64,000 bases of DNA from Pseudomonas sp. LB-090624 (GTDB lineage: Bacteria; Pseudomonadota; Gammaproteobacteria; Pseudomonadales; Pseudomonadaceae), in the NCBI RefSeq assembly GCF_003205205.1, contig NZ_QJRL01000013.1:82739-146738 (forward strand). The letters are read 5' to 3'. Positions 30,951 to 38,769 of the stretch are shown piece by piece; positions within the stretch are counted from its first letter, which is position 1, and every line of letters begins with the position of its first letter. The position numbers and the translations under genes are program-made. Under the pieces are notes generated by a model that saw only the letters and a list, made by a program, of their open reading frames with translations, had not been told where the DNA came from and ran no database searches.

Positions 30951-31890
30951 GCTTGTCCGGGGCCTCCTTGCCCAAGCGCCCGGCGAGGGTGATGAACGCC
31001 GCGCGTTCGTACCACTCTCCCGCCATGAACAACCGTTCACGCACTTCGACCTGTTGTGGGTCGATGTGCCTCACCACACCCTGATCGCGCCCTAAGCGGT
31101 CACCGGGGCGCACGCGATAGAGCTTGCCAGCGCCCATCAGCAACGCTTCATGGAAGGCTCCCCGTGCCAGGCTGCCAACCATTCGCAACTGCGCCAACGG
31201 CACACCCACCAGGCCGGAGCCAGACGATCGCGTGGTAGCGGGGGCGAACGGATCTACTGAGGGCGCTGCCATGGCCGCCCGTGCCGGCACGTGGGCGAGC
31301 ATTGCTGGCGCTGACAGGGGCCCAGGCGAGTGATAGGCATCGAGCCGCAATTGCAGGCGCAAAAGCCCAGCCTCGCGATCAGCCGCTGTCAGGCGCATGT
31401 CGCCGCTACGTAGCACCCGCGCCTGGCCCAACCATTCGTCCAGCCACAGCCGCAAGGCCGGGTAATGCCCAACCACCTGCAGCTCGAGCGGTACCCTGTG
31501 GAAACCGGTTTGTAGCTCACCTTCCTGGACGTCGAGGCGCTCGACATGCAGGCCATGCGCATGCCCCGAAACCGTCAGGCGCTCAAGCAGGTCGCTCATG
31601 CTCTCCCCCGCAGCCAGCTGCCAGCGCGCTGCCTGTAACCGCTGCTCGGCAACCGCCACAGCCGCCTGCAGTCGCTGCAGCTCGGCCAACTGCGATGCGC
31701 CGCTCGCCTGCAGCTGATTCAGTTCCGCACGCCTGACATCCTCCTGCGCTTGTTGCTGCAAAAGCGCCGGCAAGCGTAACGCGCAGCCCACACTGAATAG
31801 CCCAACAGCCAGCAACACTGGCGCCAGCCGCCGAAAGCGAGCGGAGCGCTCAGCCACACTCAGCCAGGCAAGCAATGCTGCGCTATTCAC
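30874..31890 (-). CDS. PilO-PilP fusion protein
   Basis: The 338-residue product joins two subunits that are normally separate. Residues 1 to about 205 look like PilO: a membrane helix near 23-42, a coiled coil rich in Gln/Leu, and a ferredoxin-like domain (GLHVERLDVQEGELQTG, VVGHYPALRLWLDEWL). From about 225 it looks like PilP: VDPFAPA, LAQLRMVGSLARGAFHEALL and YRVRPGDRLGRDQGVVRHID. PilP is usually a lipoprotein; here it is tethered by the PilO helix instead. The fusion would keep a 1:1 ratio in the alignment complex. No stop or frameshift lies between the parts. It overlaps pilN by 4 bp and the secretin gene by 77 bp. Confidence 0.85.
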   Translation of the reverse strand: MNSAALLAWLSVAERSARFRRLAPVLLAVGLFSVGCALRLPALLQQQAQEDVRRAELNQLQASGASQLAELQRLQAAVAVAEQRLQAARWQLAAGESMSDLLERLTVSGHAHGLHVERLDVQEGELQTGFHRVPLELQVVGHYPALRLWLDEWLGQARVLRSGDMRLTAADREAGLLRLQLRLDAYHSPGPLSAPAMLAHVPARAAMAAPSVDPFAPATTRSSGSGLVGVPLAQLRMVGSLARGAFHEALLMGAGKLYRVRPGDRLGRDQGVVRHIDPQQVEVRERLFMAGEWYERAAFITLAGRLGKEAPDKHEEVDEIPAGSPAVDTVGVGDSPPG

Positions 31891-32423
31891 GACCAGAACG
31901 CCGAAACGCGCGCGATCAGCAGAAACTCATCGCCGCCCGGCAGGCTTCTCATGTGTTTGAGCTCCAGGTCGAGCAATACGCTCGAGCGGCTCAAATCACG
32001 CATGAACTGTGCGACCACAGCCCCGGAGGCTGCCAGCCCAGTCATCTGTAAGCGGCCGCTTTCCAGGCTGAGGTCCAGTAACTGCAACCCCTCTGGCAAC
32101 GCCCCCTCTAGGTCAGCGAACACCCCGGCCAGCACACCCTGGTGTGCACGCAATCCCTCCAGCGCCGCAGCTCGGACGAGCAGCGTGTCATGCTGTGCAC
32201 GCACATCGGCCAGCGGTTGCAACTGCTCGCCCAGCAAATCGAGGGCTACCTGCTGCCTGGCATTGGCCAGCGCCTGTTGCTGCCCGCGCTGGCGGGCCAG
32301 CTGATCCACCAACGTCACCGCGCACAATGCCCACAATGCGCCAGCAACCAGCTGGCCGCGCCAGCGCCGCAATGCCGCCTGACGCTGCCGTTCACGCCAC
32401 GGCAGCAGGTTGAGCCGCATCAT
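31887..32423 (-). CDS. pilN: PilN/HofN-type alignment protein
   Basis: The 178-residue product begins MMRLNLLPWRERQR, the conserved N-terminal motif by which PilN docks into PilM. It has one membrane helix (about 22-42), a coiled coil and a ferredoxin-like periplasmic domain (LQLLDLSLESGRLQMTGLAAS). The ATG at 32423 overlaps the pilM stop as ATGA. It forms the inner-membrane alignment complex with the PilO part of the next protein. Confidence 0.9.
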   Translation of the reverse strand: MMRLNLLPWRERQRQAALRRWRGQLVAGALWALCAVTLVDQLARQRGQQQALANARQQVALDLLGEQLQPLADVRAQHDTLLVRAAALEGLRAHQGVLAGVFADLEGALPEGLQLLDLSLESGRLQMTGLAASGAVVAQFMRDLSRSSVLLDLELKHMRSLPGGDEFLLIARVSAFWS

Positions 32424-33301
32424 GGGCGCAACCCCCCGACAGCCAAGGCGCATGCCAGCAGCATCGAGCCGTCGACGTGTTCAAGCCCCGCCAGGCCAGG
32501 CAAGTTTCGACACGGCACGCCCAGCCGGCTGCCGAGGTCTTGCAGCCAGACCGGGTCGATCGACGCGCTGCTTGTGACCCACAGCTCTGCAGGCAGACGT
32601 TCTTTAGCTAACAGGGCCTGCAAATGCCCTGATAGTTGCCCAGCCATCTCCCCACCATCCGCCTGCAGCTCATGGCGCTGGAAGGCCCTGCCCAGCTGCC
32701 AGCCATAAAGGGTCACGCTGCGGGCCTCGATGCGCAGCAGCGCCACCCCCTCCAGCCCGCCCGGTGGCAACATGCGACACAAGGCAATGCTGTCGACCTC
32801 GACGGCTTCAAGCTGCAAGCCTGCCTGTTCAACAACGGACTCAAGTGACGCCAGCGCGCTCTGTCGACAGGCAGCGACCATCACCTCGGAGCAGCCTGGC
32901 TGCACGCTGGATGCCCCCATGACCTGGTAATCGAGGGCCAGATCCTCCAGCGGAAACGGAAAAAGCCGCTCGGCGTCAGCCAGTAGCTGCGCTTCAAGCT
33001 GCGCCCCGTCGTGCGCCGTTGGCAAATGGCAGGTTTTACAGATGACCTGGCAGGCCGGCAGTGCCAAGGCCACCTGCCGCTGCCTGAGACCGCTCCGTCG
33101 GTAGGCACGCTGCAGCGCAGCACCTGCTGCGCCGGGGTCTGCGATCCAGTTTGCGCCCGCAGGGGCCGGCAAAGGTTCTTGCGCCGAACCCACCACCCGC
33201 CAATGGCGATTGCGCCGTTGCAGTTGCACCAGGCGAATGGCCTCGGGGGCAATTTCCACTCCCACCAGTGAACCGGCATCCTTGCCGAAGCGTCCAAGCA
33301 T
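32420..33301 (-). CDS. pilM: PilM/HofM-type actin-like protein
   Basis: The 293-residue product has an actin-like cytoplasmic fold, seen as LVGVEIAPEAIRLVQLQ and VEVDSIALCRML, and includes FPFPLEDLALDYQVMG, a PilM signature. It is shorter than pilus PilM (about 354 residues) and closer to HofM. PilM binds the PilN N terminus and connects the motor ATPases to the membrane. It is the first gene of the operon and is divergent from mrcA. No pilB or pilC is in the window, and pilT lies 11 kb away. Confidence 0.88.
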   Translation of the reverse strand: MLGRFGKDAGSLVGVEIAPEAIRLVQLQRRNRHWRVVGSAQEPLPAPAGANWIADPGAAGAALQRAYRRSGLRQRQVALALPACQVICKTCHLPTAHDGAQLEAQLLADAERLFPFPLEDLALDYQVMGASSVQPGCSEVMVAACRQSALASLESVVEQAGLQLEAVEVDSIALCRMLPPGGLEGVALLRIEARSVTLYGWQLGRAFQRHELQADGGEMAGQLSGHLQALLAKERLPAELWVTSSASIDPVWLQDLGSRLGVPCRNLPGLAGLEHVDGSMLLACALAVGGLRP

Positions 33302-33478
33302 CGCGGCTTCCTTGTTGTCTGTTGCAACCCCGCGGCAACACTGGGCCGAGACTGCCCGACGAGGCGACGAGCAGCCTGGCCGGTAACCCGGAGAGGCGAA
33401 AAATGCTTATAATGCCCAGCGTTTTTTGGTCCGCTGGACCTGCGTGCAATCCACTCCCAACCTGGACACCGAAAAGCC
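33302..33478. promoter_or_regulatory. Divergent pilM / mrcA control region
   Basis: This 177-bp gap holds a perfect -10 hexamer TATAAT at 33408-33413, reading toward mrcA. No good -35 lies 17 bp upstream. A TGTTGC/GCAACA hairpin sits close to pilM. The leader of mrcA from this promoter would be about 60 nt. Confidence 0.5.
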
Positions 33479-35932
33479 TTGATACGTCTGCTGAAGTTCT
33501 TCTGGTGGTCTTCCGTCGCAGTCATCTGCGCGCTCGTACTCGGTGTGAGCGGTGCGTTTCTGTATCTTAGCCCCAGCCTGCCCTCGGTCGATTCGCTCAG
33601 AAGCATCCAGTTGCAGATCCCTCTCAGGGTGTACAGCAGCGATGGCAAGCTGATTGCCGAGTTCGGCGAAATGCGCCGCTCCCCGATCCGCTTCGCGGAA
33701 ATTCCCCCACAGTTCATTCAGGCGCTGCTGTCAGCCGAGGACGACAATTTCCTCAACCACTACGGTGTCGACCCCAGCAGCCTGATGCGCGCCGCCACCC
33801 AGCTGGTGAAGACCGGGCATATCCAGACCGGCGGCAGCACCATCACCATGCAGGTGGCGAAGAACTTCTTCCTCACCAGCGAGCGCAGCTTCTCGCGCAA
33901 GACCAACGAAATCCTGCTGGCCCTCCAGATCGAACGTGAGCTGACCAAGGACGAAATCCTTGAGCTGTACGTGAACAAGATCTACCTGGGCAACCGCGCC
34001 TACGGTATCGACGCAGCGGCACAGGTGTACTACGGCAAGTCGATCCGTGACGTGAGCCTGGCGCAGATGGCAATGATTGCCGGCCTGCCCAAGGCACCGT
34101 CGCGCTTCAACCCACTGGCCAACCCGGTGCGTGCCAAAGAGCGCCGCGACTGGATCCTCGGCCGCATGTACAAGCTGGGCAAGATCGACCAAGCCAGTTA
34201 CGAATCTGCCCTGGCCGAGCCGCTCAACGCCAGCTACCACGTGCCGACACCTGAGGTGAATGCGCCATACATCGCCGAAATGGCTCGCGCGGAGATGGTC
34301 GGACGCTACGGCAGCGATGCCTACACCGAAGGCTTCCGCGTCACCACCACCGTTCCGAGCGACATGCAGGAAATGGCTAACAAGGCCATTCTCAACGGCC
34401 TTTCCGATTACGACGAACGCCACGGCTACCGTGGCCCCGAAGCACGCTTCCCCGGCCGTACCCAGGCAGCGTGGCTGCAGGAACTGGGCAAGCAGCGCAC
34501 CCTTGGCAGCCTGGAGCCAGCCATCGTTACCCAGGTGGAAAAAACCGGCCTGACGGTACTGACCCGAGACGGTCAACAGGCCGAGGTTGCCTGGGACACC
34601 ATGAAATGGGCGCGCCCGTTCATCAACAGCAACTCAATGGGCCGCGCACCGCAATCGCCAGCTGACGTAGCGCAGGTGGGCGACCTGGTGCGCCTGCAGC
34701 GCCTTGAGGATGGCAAGCTGAAGTTCAGCCAGGTGCCCGGCGCGCAGAGTGCACTGGTTACCCTCGACCCCTACAACGGCGCGATTCGCGCCCTGGTCGG
34801 CGGCTTCTCGTTCGAGCAGAGCAACTACAACCGCGCCATGCAGGCCAAGCGCCAGCCAGGCTCGAGCTTCAAGCCATTCATCTACAGCGCCGCGCTGGAC
34901 AGCGGCTACACCGCCGCCAGCCTGGTCAACGACGCGCCGATCGTGTTCGTTGACGAATCGGTAGACAAAGTGTGGCGGCCGAAGAACGACACCAACACCT
35001 TCCTCGGCCCGATCCGCATGCGTGAAGCGCTGTACAAGTCGCGCAACCTGGTGTCGATCCGCCTGTTGCAGGCCATGGGTGTAGACCGCACCATCGACTA
35101 CATCGCCAAGTTCGGCTTCAACAAGCAGGACCTGCCGCGCAACCTGTCGCTGGCCCTGGGCACCGCCACCCTGACGCCGATGGAGATCGCCACTGGCTGG
35201 AGCACCTTTGCCAACGGTGGCTACAAGATCAACCCGTACCTGATCGACCGGATCGAAAGCCGCAGCGGCGAGACGCTGTTCACCGCAAACCCGCCTCGCG
35301 TCCCGCAAGGCGCCCAGGACCAGGCCGGCCTGGCTGCACCTGAACAGCCGATCAGCACCGCAGCCATGCCTGGCGAAGCGCCATCGGCATTCGGCCAAGT
35401 GGCACCTGTGCCGCAGACGCCGGCTGTGGCCGAGCAGATCATCGACGGGCGCACCACCTACATCCTTACCAGCATGCTGCAGGATGTGATCAAGCGTGGT
35501 ACTGGCCGTCGGGCGCTGGCCCTGGGCCGCACTGACCTGGCAGGCAAGACCGGTACCACCAACGAATCCAAGGACGCCTGGTTCTCCGGGTACAACGCCG
35601 ATTACGTGACCACGGTGTGGGTTGGTTTCGACCAGCCGGAAACCCTCGGCCGCCGCGAGTATGGCGGTACCGCGGCGCTGCCGATCTGGATGAGCTTCAT
35701 GGGCGCGGCGCTGAAGGACAAGCCGGCGCATACCCCTGCAGAGCCGGAAGGCATACTCAGCCTGCGCGTAGACCCGGTCAGCGGGCGTGCTGCCTCGCCG
35801 AGTACACCGAATGCCTACTTCGAGCTGTTCAAGGCCGAAGACTCGCCGCCGTCGGTGGATGAACTGGGCAACGGCGCAGCGCCGGGCAGCCCGCTGCCGG
35901 CTGACGAAGCGGCGCCGATGGATCTGTTTTAA
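33479..35932 (+). CDS. mrcA: Penicillin-binding protein 1A
   Basis: The 817-residue product is a bifunctional class A PBP that makes and cross-links peptidoglycan. It has an N-terminal membrane anchor (about 8-30) and a GT51 glycosyltransferase domain with catalytic Glu87 in SAEDDNFLNHYGVD and GGSTITMQVAKNFFL. An OB-like insert follows, then the transpeptidase domain with active-site SSFK (RQPGSSFKPFIY), SRN (YKSRNLVSIRLL) and KTGT (LAGKTGTTNESKDAWF). The start is a TTG at 33479, chosen because the frame opens with MIRLLKFFWW and no ATG lies near; the ribosome binding site is weak. It is divergent from pilM and converges on the malic enzyme gene. Confidence 0.96.
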   Translation: MIRLLKFFWWSSVAVICALVLGVSGAFLYLSPSLPSVDSLRSIQLQIPLRVYSSDGKLIAEFGEMRRSPIRFAEIPPQFIQALLSAEDDNFLNHYGVDPSSLMRAATQLVKTGHIQTGGSTITMQVAKNFFLTSERSFSRKTNEILLALQIERELTKDEILELYVNKIYLGNRAYGIDAAAQVYYGKSIRDVSLAQMAMIAGLPKAPSRFNPLANPVRAKERRDWILGRMYKLGKIDQASYESALAEPLNASYHVPTPEVNAPYIAEMARAEMVGRYGSDAYTEGFRVTTTVPSDMQEMANKAILNGLSDYDERHGYRGPEARFPGRTQAAWLQELGKQRTLGSLEPAIVTQVEKTGLTVLTRDGQQAEVAWDTMKWARPFINSNSMGRAPQSPADVAQVGDLVRLQRLEDGKLKFSQVPGAQSALVTLDPYNGAIRALVGGFSFEQSNYNRAMQAKRQPGSSFKPFIYSAALDSGYTAASLVNDAPIVFVDESVDKVWRPKNDTNTFLGPIRMREALYKSRNLVSIRLLQAMGVDRTIDYIAKFGFNKQDLPRNLSLALGTATLTPMEIATGWSTFANGGYKINPYLIDRIESRSGETLFTANPPRVPQGAQDQAGLAAPEQPISTAAMPGEAPSAFGQVAPVPQTPAVAEQIIDGRTTYILTSMLQDVIKRGTGRRALALGRTDLAGKTGTTNESKDAWFSGYNADYVTTVWVGFDQPETLGRREYGGTAALPIWMSFMGAALKDKPAHTPAEPEGILSLRVDPVSGRAASPSTPNAYFELFKAEDSPPSVDELGNGAAPGSPLPADEAAPMDLF

Positions 35933-35970
35933 GGCAGGGCGCCTTACTCGGGTTTTGCGTGGGCGCGTAA

Positions 35971-36000
35971 ATCGAGGGCCGCGCGGGCGGCGCTCGATCT
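35971..36000. repeat. Solo outer hairpin of the long palindromic element
   Basis: This 30-bp segment starts ATCGAG and ends CTCGATCT. Its last 23 bp are identical to the right end of the elements at 3438-3664 and 56325-56549. It could be a deletion remnant of a full copy. Like the full copies it lies between convergent genes (mrcA and the malic enzyme gene). Confidence 0.75.
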
Positions 36001-36062
36001 GATAGGCGCCACAAGTGCCCTGACGAACACCTTGCAGCCCTGACACATTCTCAAGCCCCAAC

Positions 36063-36096
36063 AAAAAGCCCCGGCTCATGCGAGCCGGGGCTTTTT
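36063..36096. terminator. Bidirectional intrinsic terminator between mrcA and the malic enzyme gene
   Basis: A perfect 14-bp stem, AAAAAGCCCCGGCT with its complement, encloses a 6-nt loop, with A5 on one side and T5 on the other. It can stop transcription from both converging genes. Confidence 0.92.
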
Positions 36097-36115
36097 CATG
36101 TCGCTACGGGACTAA

Positions 36116-37384
36116 TCAGCCGTTGAACACGTCATCCACGCTGGTCAGCGGGTAGTGCTTCGGATACGGCAGGGTAGCAACGCCGGATTCGATGGCGGCC
36201 TTGGCCACCGCGTCGGAAACGACGGTGATCAGGCGTGCGTCCAGGGGCTTCGGAATGATGTACTCACGGCCGAACTCCAGCGCCTGTACGCCGTAGGCGT
36301 CGCATACTTCCTTCGGCACTGGCAGCTTGGCCAGGTCTTTCAGGGCGACGGCGGCAGCGATCTTCATTTCTTCGTTGATGCGCTTGGCGCGAACGTCCAG
36401 GGCACCACGGAAGATGAACGGGAAGCCCAGTACGTTGTTGACCTGGTTCGGGTAGTCGGAACGGCCGGTAGCCATGATCACGTCGCTGCGAGTGGCGTGT
36501 GCCAGCTCTGGCGAGATTTCCGGGTCCGGGTTCGAGCAAGCGAACACGATCGGGTTGGCAGCCATCGACTTCAGGCCTTCCGGGCTCAGCAGGTTCGGGC
36601 CGGACAGGCCTACGAACACGTCGGCGCCATCGAGCGCGTCAGCCAGGGTGCGCTTGTCGGTCGCGTGAGCGAACTGCGCCTTGTACTGGTTCAGGTCGTC
36701 ACGACCAGCGTGAATCACACCGCTACGGTCGATCATGAAGATGTTCTCGACCTTGGCGCCCATGCTCACCAGCAGCTTCATGCAGGAGATGGCGGCAGCA
36801 CCGGCACCCAGGCAGACGATCTTGGCTTCTTCCAGCTTCTTGCCGGCGATTTCCAGGGCGTTGATCATGCCGGCGGCGGTAACGATGGCGGTACCGTGCT
36901 GGTCATCGTGGAACACCGGGATGTCGCACTGTTCGATCAGGGTGCGCTCGATTTCGAAGCACTCTGGCGCCTTGATATCTTCGAGGTTGATGCCACCGAA
37001 GGTAATCGAGATGCGGCGAACGGTGTCGATGAACGCTTGCGGGCTTTCCGATTCGACTTCGATGTCGAACACGTCGATACCGGCGAAACGCTTGAACAGA
37101 ACACCCTTGCCCTCCATGACCGGCTTGGAAGCCAGTGGGCCGAGGTCACCCAGACCGAGGATGGCAGTGCCATCGGAAATCACCGCAACCAGGTTGCCTT
37201 TGCCGGTGTATTTGTAAGCCAGCTCTGGATCACGGCCAATTTCACGCACCGGCTCGGCAACACCTGGGCTGTAGGCCAGGGCGAGGTCACGGGCAGTGGC
37301 AGTGGGCTTGGAGAGTTCGACGCTCAGTTTCCCCGGACGAGGTTGAGCATGATATTCGAGAGCGGCGGTTTTCAGGTCTGACAT
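36116..37384 (-). CDS. maeB: Malic enzyme (short form, no phosphotransacetylase domain)
   Basis: The 422-residue enzyme oxidatively decarboxylates malate to pyruvate. The malic N domain shows SPGVAEPVREI, NLVAVISDGTAILGLGDLG (split at DGTAILGLGDLG), KRFAGIDVFDIEV, the metal site ECFEIER and VFHDDQHGTAIVTAA. The NAD(P) domain has VCLGAGAAAISCMKLL. It lacks the C-terminal phosphotransacetylase-like half of E. coli MaeB (759 residues), so the symbol is approximate. I chose the ATG at 37384 (MSDLKTAALEYH). The cofactor cannot be decided by reading. Confidence 0.92.
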   Translation of the reverse strand: MSDLKTAALEYHAQPRPGKLSVELSKPTATARDLALAYSPGVAEPVREIGRDPELAYKYTGKGNLVAVISDGTAILGLGDLGPLASKPVMEGKGVLFKRFAGIDVFDIEVESESPQAFIDTVRRISITFGGINLEDIKAPECFEIERTLIEQCDIPVFHDDQHGTAIVTAAGMINALEIAGKKLEEAKIVCLGAGAAAISCMKLLVSMGAKVENIFMIDRSGVIHAGRDDLNQYKAQFAHATDKRTLADALDGADVFVGLSGPNLLSPEGLKSMAANPIVFACSNPDPEISPELAHATRSDVIMATGRSDYPNQVNNVLGFPFIFRGALDVRAKRINEEMKIAAAVALKDLAKLPVPKEVCDAYGVQALEFGREYIIPKPLDARLITVVSDAVAKAAIESGVATLPYPKHYPLTSVDDVFNG

Positions 37385-37446
37385 GGTGGGCATTCCGCTA
37401 TTTACTGTTCTGACGGACCGCCGAGGATACGCAAAGAGCCGGGGAG

Positions 37447-37475
37447 TCACAAGACTGGTCGGTCACTTGTGTCAA
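37447..37475 (-). promoter_or_regulatory. Candidate promoter of the malic enzyme gene
   Basis: On the minus strand a consensus -35 TTGACA (37475-37470) is followed after 17 bp by TTGTGA (37452-37447), a poor -10. It would start transcription about 55 bp before the ATG. Confidence 0.4.
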
Positions 37476-37553
37476 GGCCTTTAGCCTACGACTTTACGCT
37501 AAAACCCACGGGGGCATACGCCTCACAGTGTGTACAATCCAGTAGCGAAATGT

Positions 37554-38384
37554 CTACATCTTTCGACCTGAAATGCGCTGCAACATGCTCGGATCGGTCA
37601 ATGGCAAGACCCAGCGCCGCTGGCCGGGCTTCAGAACGCCCCTGCGGGAACGGTCCAGCACCCAGCCACGCGCTTCGACCTGGCGTCCCTTGAGATTATC
37701 GAAGAAGCGGTCAGGGAAGTTACGCCGCAGACGAGCGGGAACCTGCAGCACCATGGTGCTGCCCAGGTTGAGCCAGACCCCGCCACGGTTGCGCTCGATG
37801 CTTTCGACACGGCCACTCACAAGCGCAAACCCCGATTGCCTGACATCGCTTGCGGGCACCACGGGCGAGCGCCGCCACAGGCCCACGCCGGCCCGGCGCG
37901 CAGCGTGCTCGGCAAGCTGCTGGCAGCCACTGAGGCGCACATTGGGGGCAACCGCCACATGCCAGCCCAAGCCTTCCCTGAGCAGTTGTGCCTCAAGATT
38001 GTCGCCATTAGGGCCGTATACATGGGCCAGTGTACGGCCGTATTTGTCTTTGGACTGGCCCCCTGGCACAAGCCCGACGCGCCCGTCACTGCCCTTCACC
38101 AGGGCTTGCAAGCGCCGCTTGGCGGCTTCGGCATAGGGCTCGCTGGTGCGCCCCTTTCGGCCGATTTCAGGGGCGTTGATCCCGATCAGCCGCACACTGC
38201 GGCCATCGACCAGGCGCAAGGTGTCGCCATCGACCACCTTTCTCACCATGACCTGCTGCGGCCGGTCCGGCAGCGGGCAAAACGCCAGGGCCGGTAACTG
38301 CCAGACGGCGGCCACAAAAAAGGCGCCCACGAGGGGCGCCTTTTTCAGCAGCAATGCGAAGCCCGAAGGATTCGCCATGCGCAT
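37554..38384 (-). CDS. Secreted thermonuclease-like protein (SNase domain), start uncertain
   Basis: The frame encodes up to 276 residues. The SNase domain (about 45-170) has VRKVVDGDTLRLVDGRSVRLIGINAPEIG (read VVDGDTLRL, RLIGINAPEIG) and KDKYGRTLAHVYG, with the catalytic Arg and Glu positions kept. A C-terminal OB-like region follows (RVESIERNRGGVWLNLGS). A hydrophobic segment GAFFVAAVWQLPALAFC suggests a signal peptide. The first codons (ATG at 38384 or 38378) precede a stretch KKAPLVGAFF that is encoded by the rpmE terminator hairpin, so translation may instead begin at the GTG inside it. The gene starts just after rpmE on the same strand. Confidence 0.8.
   Translation of the reverse strand: MRMANPSGFALLLKKAPLVGAFFVAAVWQLPALAFCPLPDRPQQVMVRKVVDGDTLRLVDGRSVRLIGINAPEIGRKGRTSEPYAEAAKRRLQALVKGSDGRVGLVPGGQSKDKYGRTLAHVYGPNGDNLEAQLLREGLGWHVAVAPNVRLSGCQQLAEHAARRAGVGLWRRSPVVPASDVRQSGFALVSGRVESIERNRGGVWLNLGSTMVLQVPARLRRNFPDRFFDNLKGRQVEARGWVLDRSRRGVLKPGQRRWVLPLTDPSMLQRISGRKM
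38317..38345. terminator. rpmE terminator, inside the nuclease reading frame
   Basis: The stem GGCGCCC/GGGCGCC with loop ACGAG is flanked by A5 and T5, forming a strong intrinsic terminator that works on either strand. It begins 42 bp after the rpmE stop codon. It also lies within the first 25 codons of the nuclease frame and is translated as Lys-Lys-Ala-Pro-Leu-Val-Gly-Ala-Phe-Phe. Confidence 0.9.
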
Positions 38385-38386
38385 GA

Positions 38387-38602
38387 TTACTTCTTGGTAC
38401 CGAACATACCGAAGCGATCGGCGAACTTCTGTACGCGACCACCGGTGTCCAGCACTTTCTGCTTACCGGTGTAGAACGGGTGGCACAGGTTGCAAACGTC
38501 GATCGACAGGGTGTTGCCCAGGGTCGAACGGGTTTCGAACTTGTTGCCGCAGCTGCAGGTGACTGCAACTACTTCGTAGTTCGGGTGGATACCTTCTTTC
38601 AT
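38387..38602 (-). CDS. rpmE: 50S ribosomal protein L31 (zinc-binding form)
   Basis: The 71-residue product is L31 with the four zinc-ligand cysteines, CSCGNKFET and [13 protein letters not shown], so it is the C+ form that stores zinc and is replaced under zinc limitation in many bacteria. The start ATG at 38602 ([11 protein letters not shown]) has GAGGAAGTG upstream. It is divergent from priA with a 167-bp gap. Confidence 0.98.
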   Translation of the reverse strand: MKEGIHPNYEVVAVTCSCGNKFETRSTLGNTLSIDVCNLCHPFYTGKQKVLDTGGRVQKFADRFGMFGTKK

Positions 38603-38769
38603 GGTCACTTCCTCGAGCTGCGTGCCGCCACCCAACACCAATTGTTGAATACCGCACGTAATTAGGCGGCGAATAATACCAGAGCACAGCGCCAGCGCAA
38701 GTTGTCGCTTGCACCGACCGTCGTCTGCTAGGCTCGCCACTTCTTGTAACGCCCTCCGAGACTTTCCGC

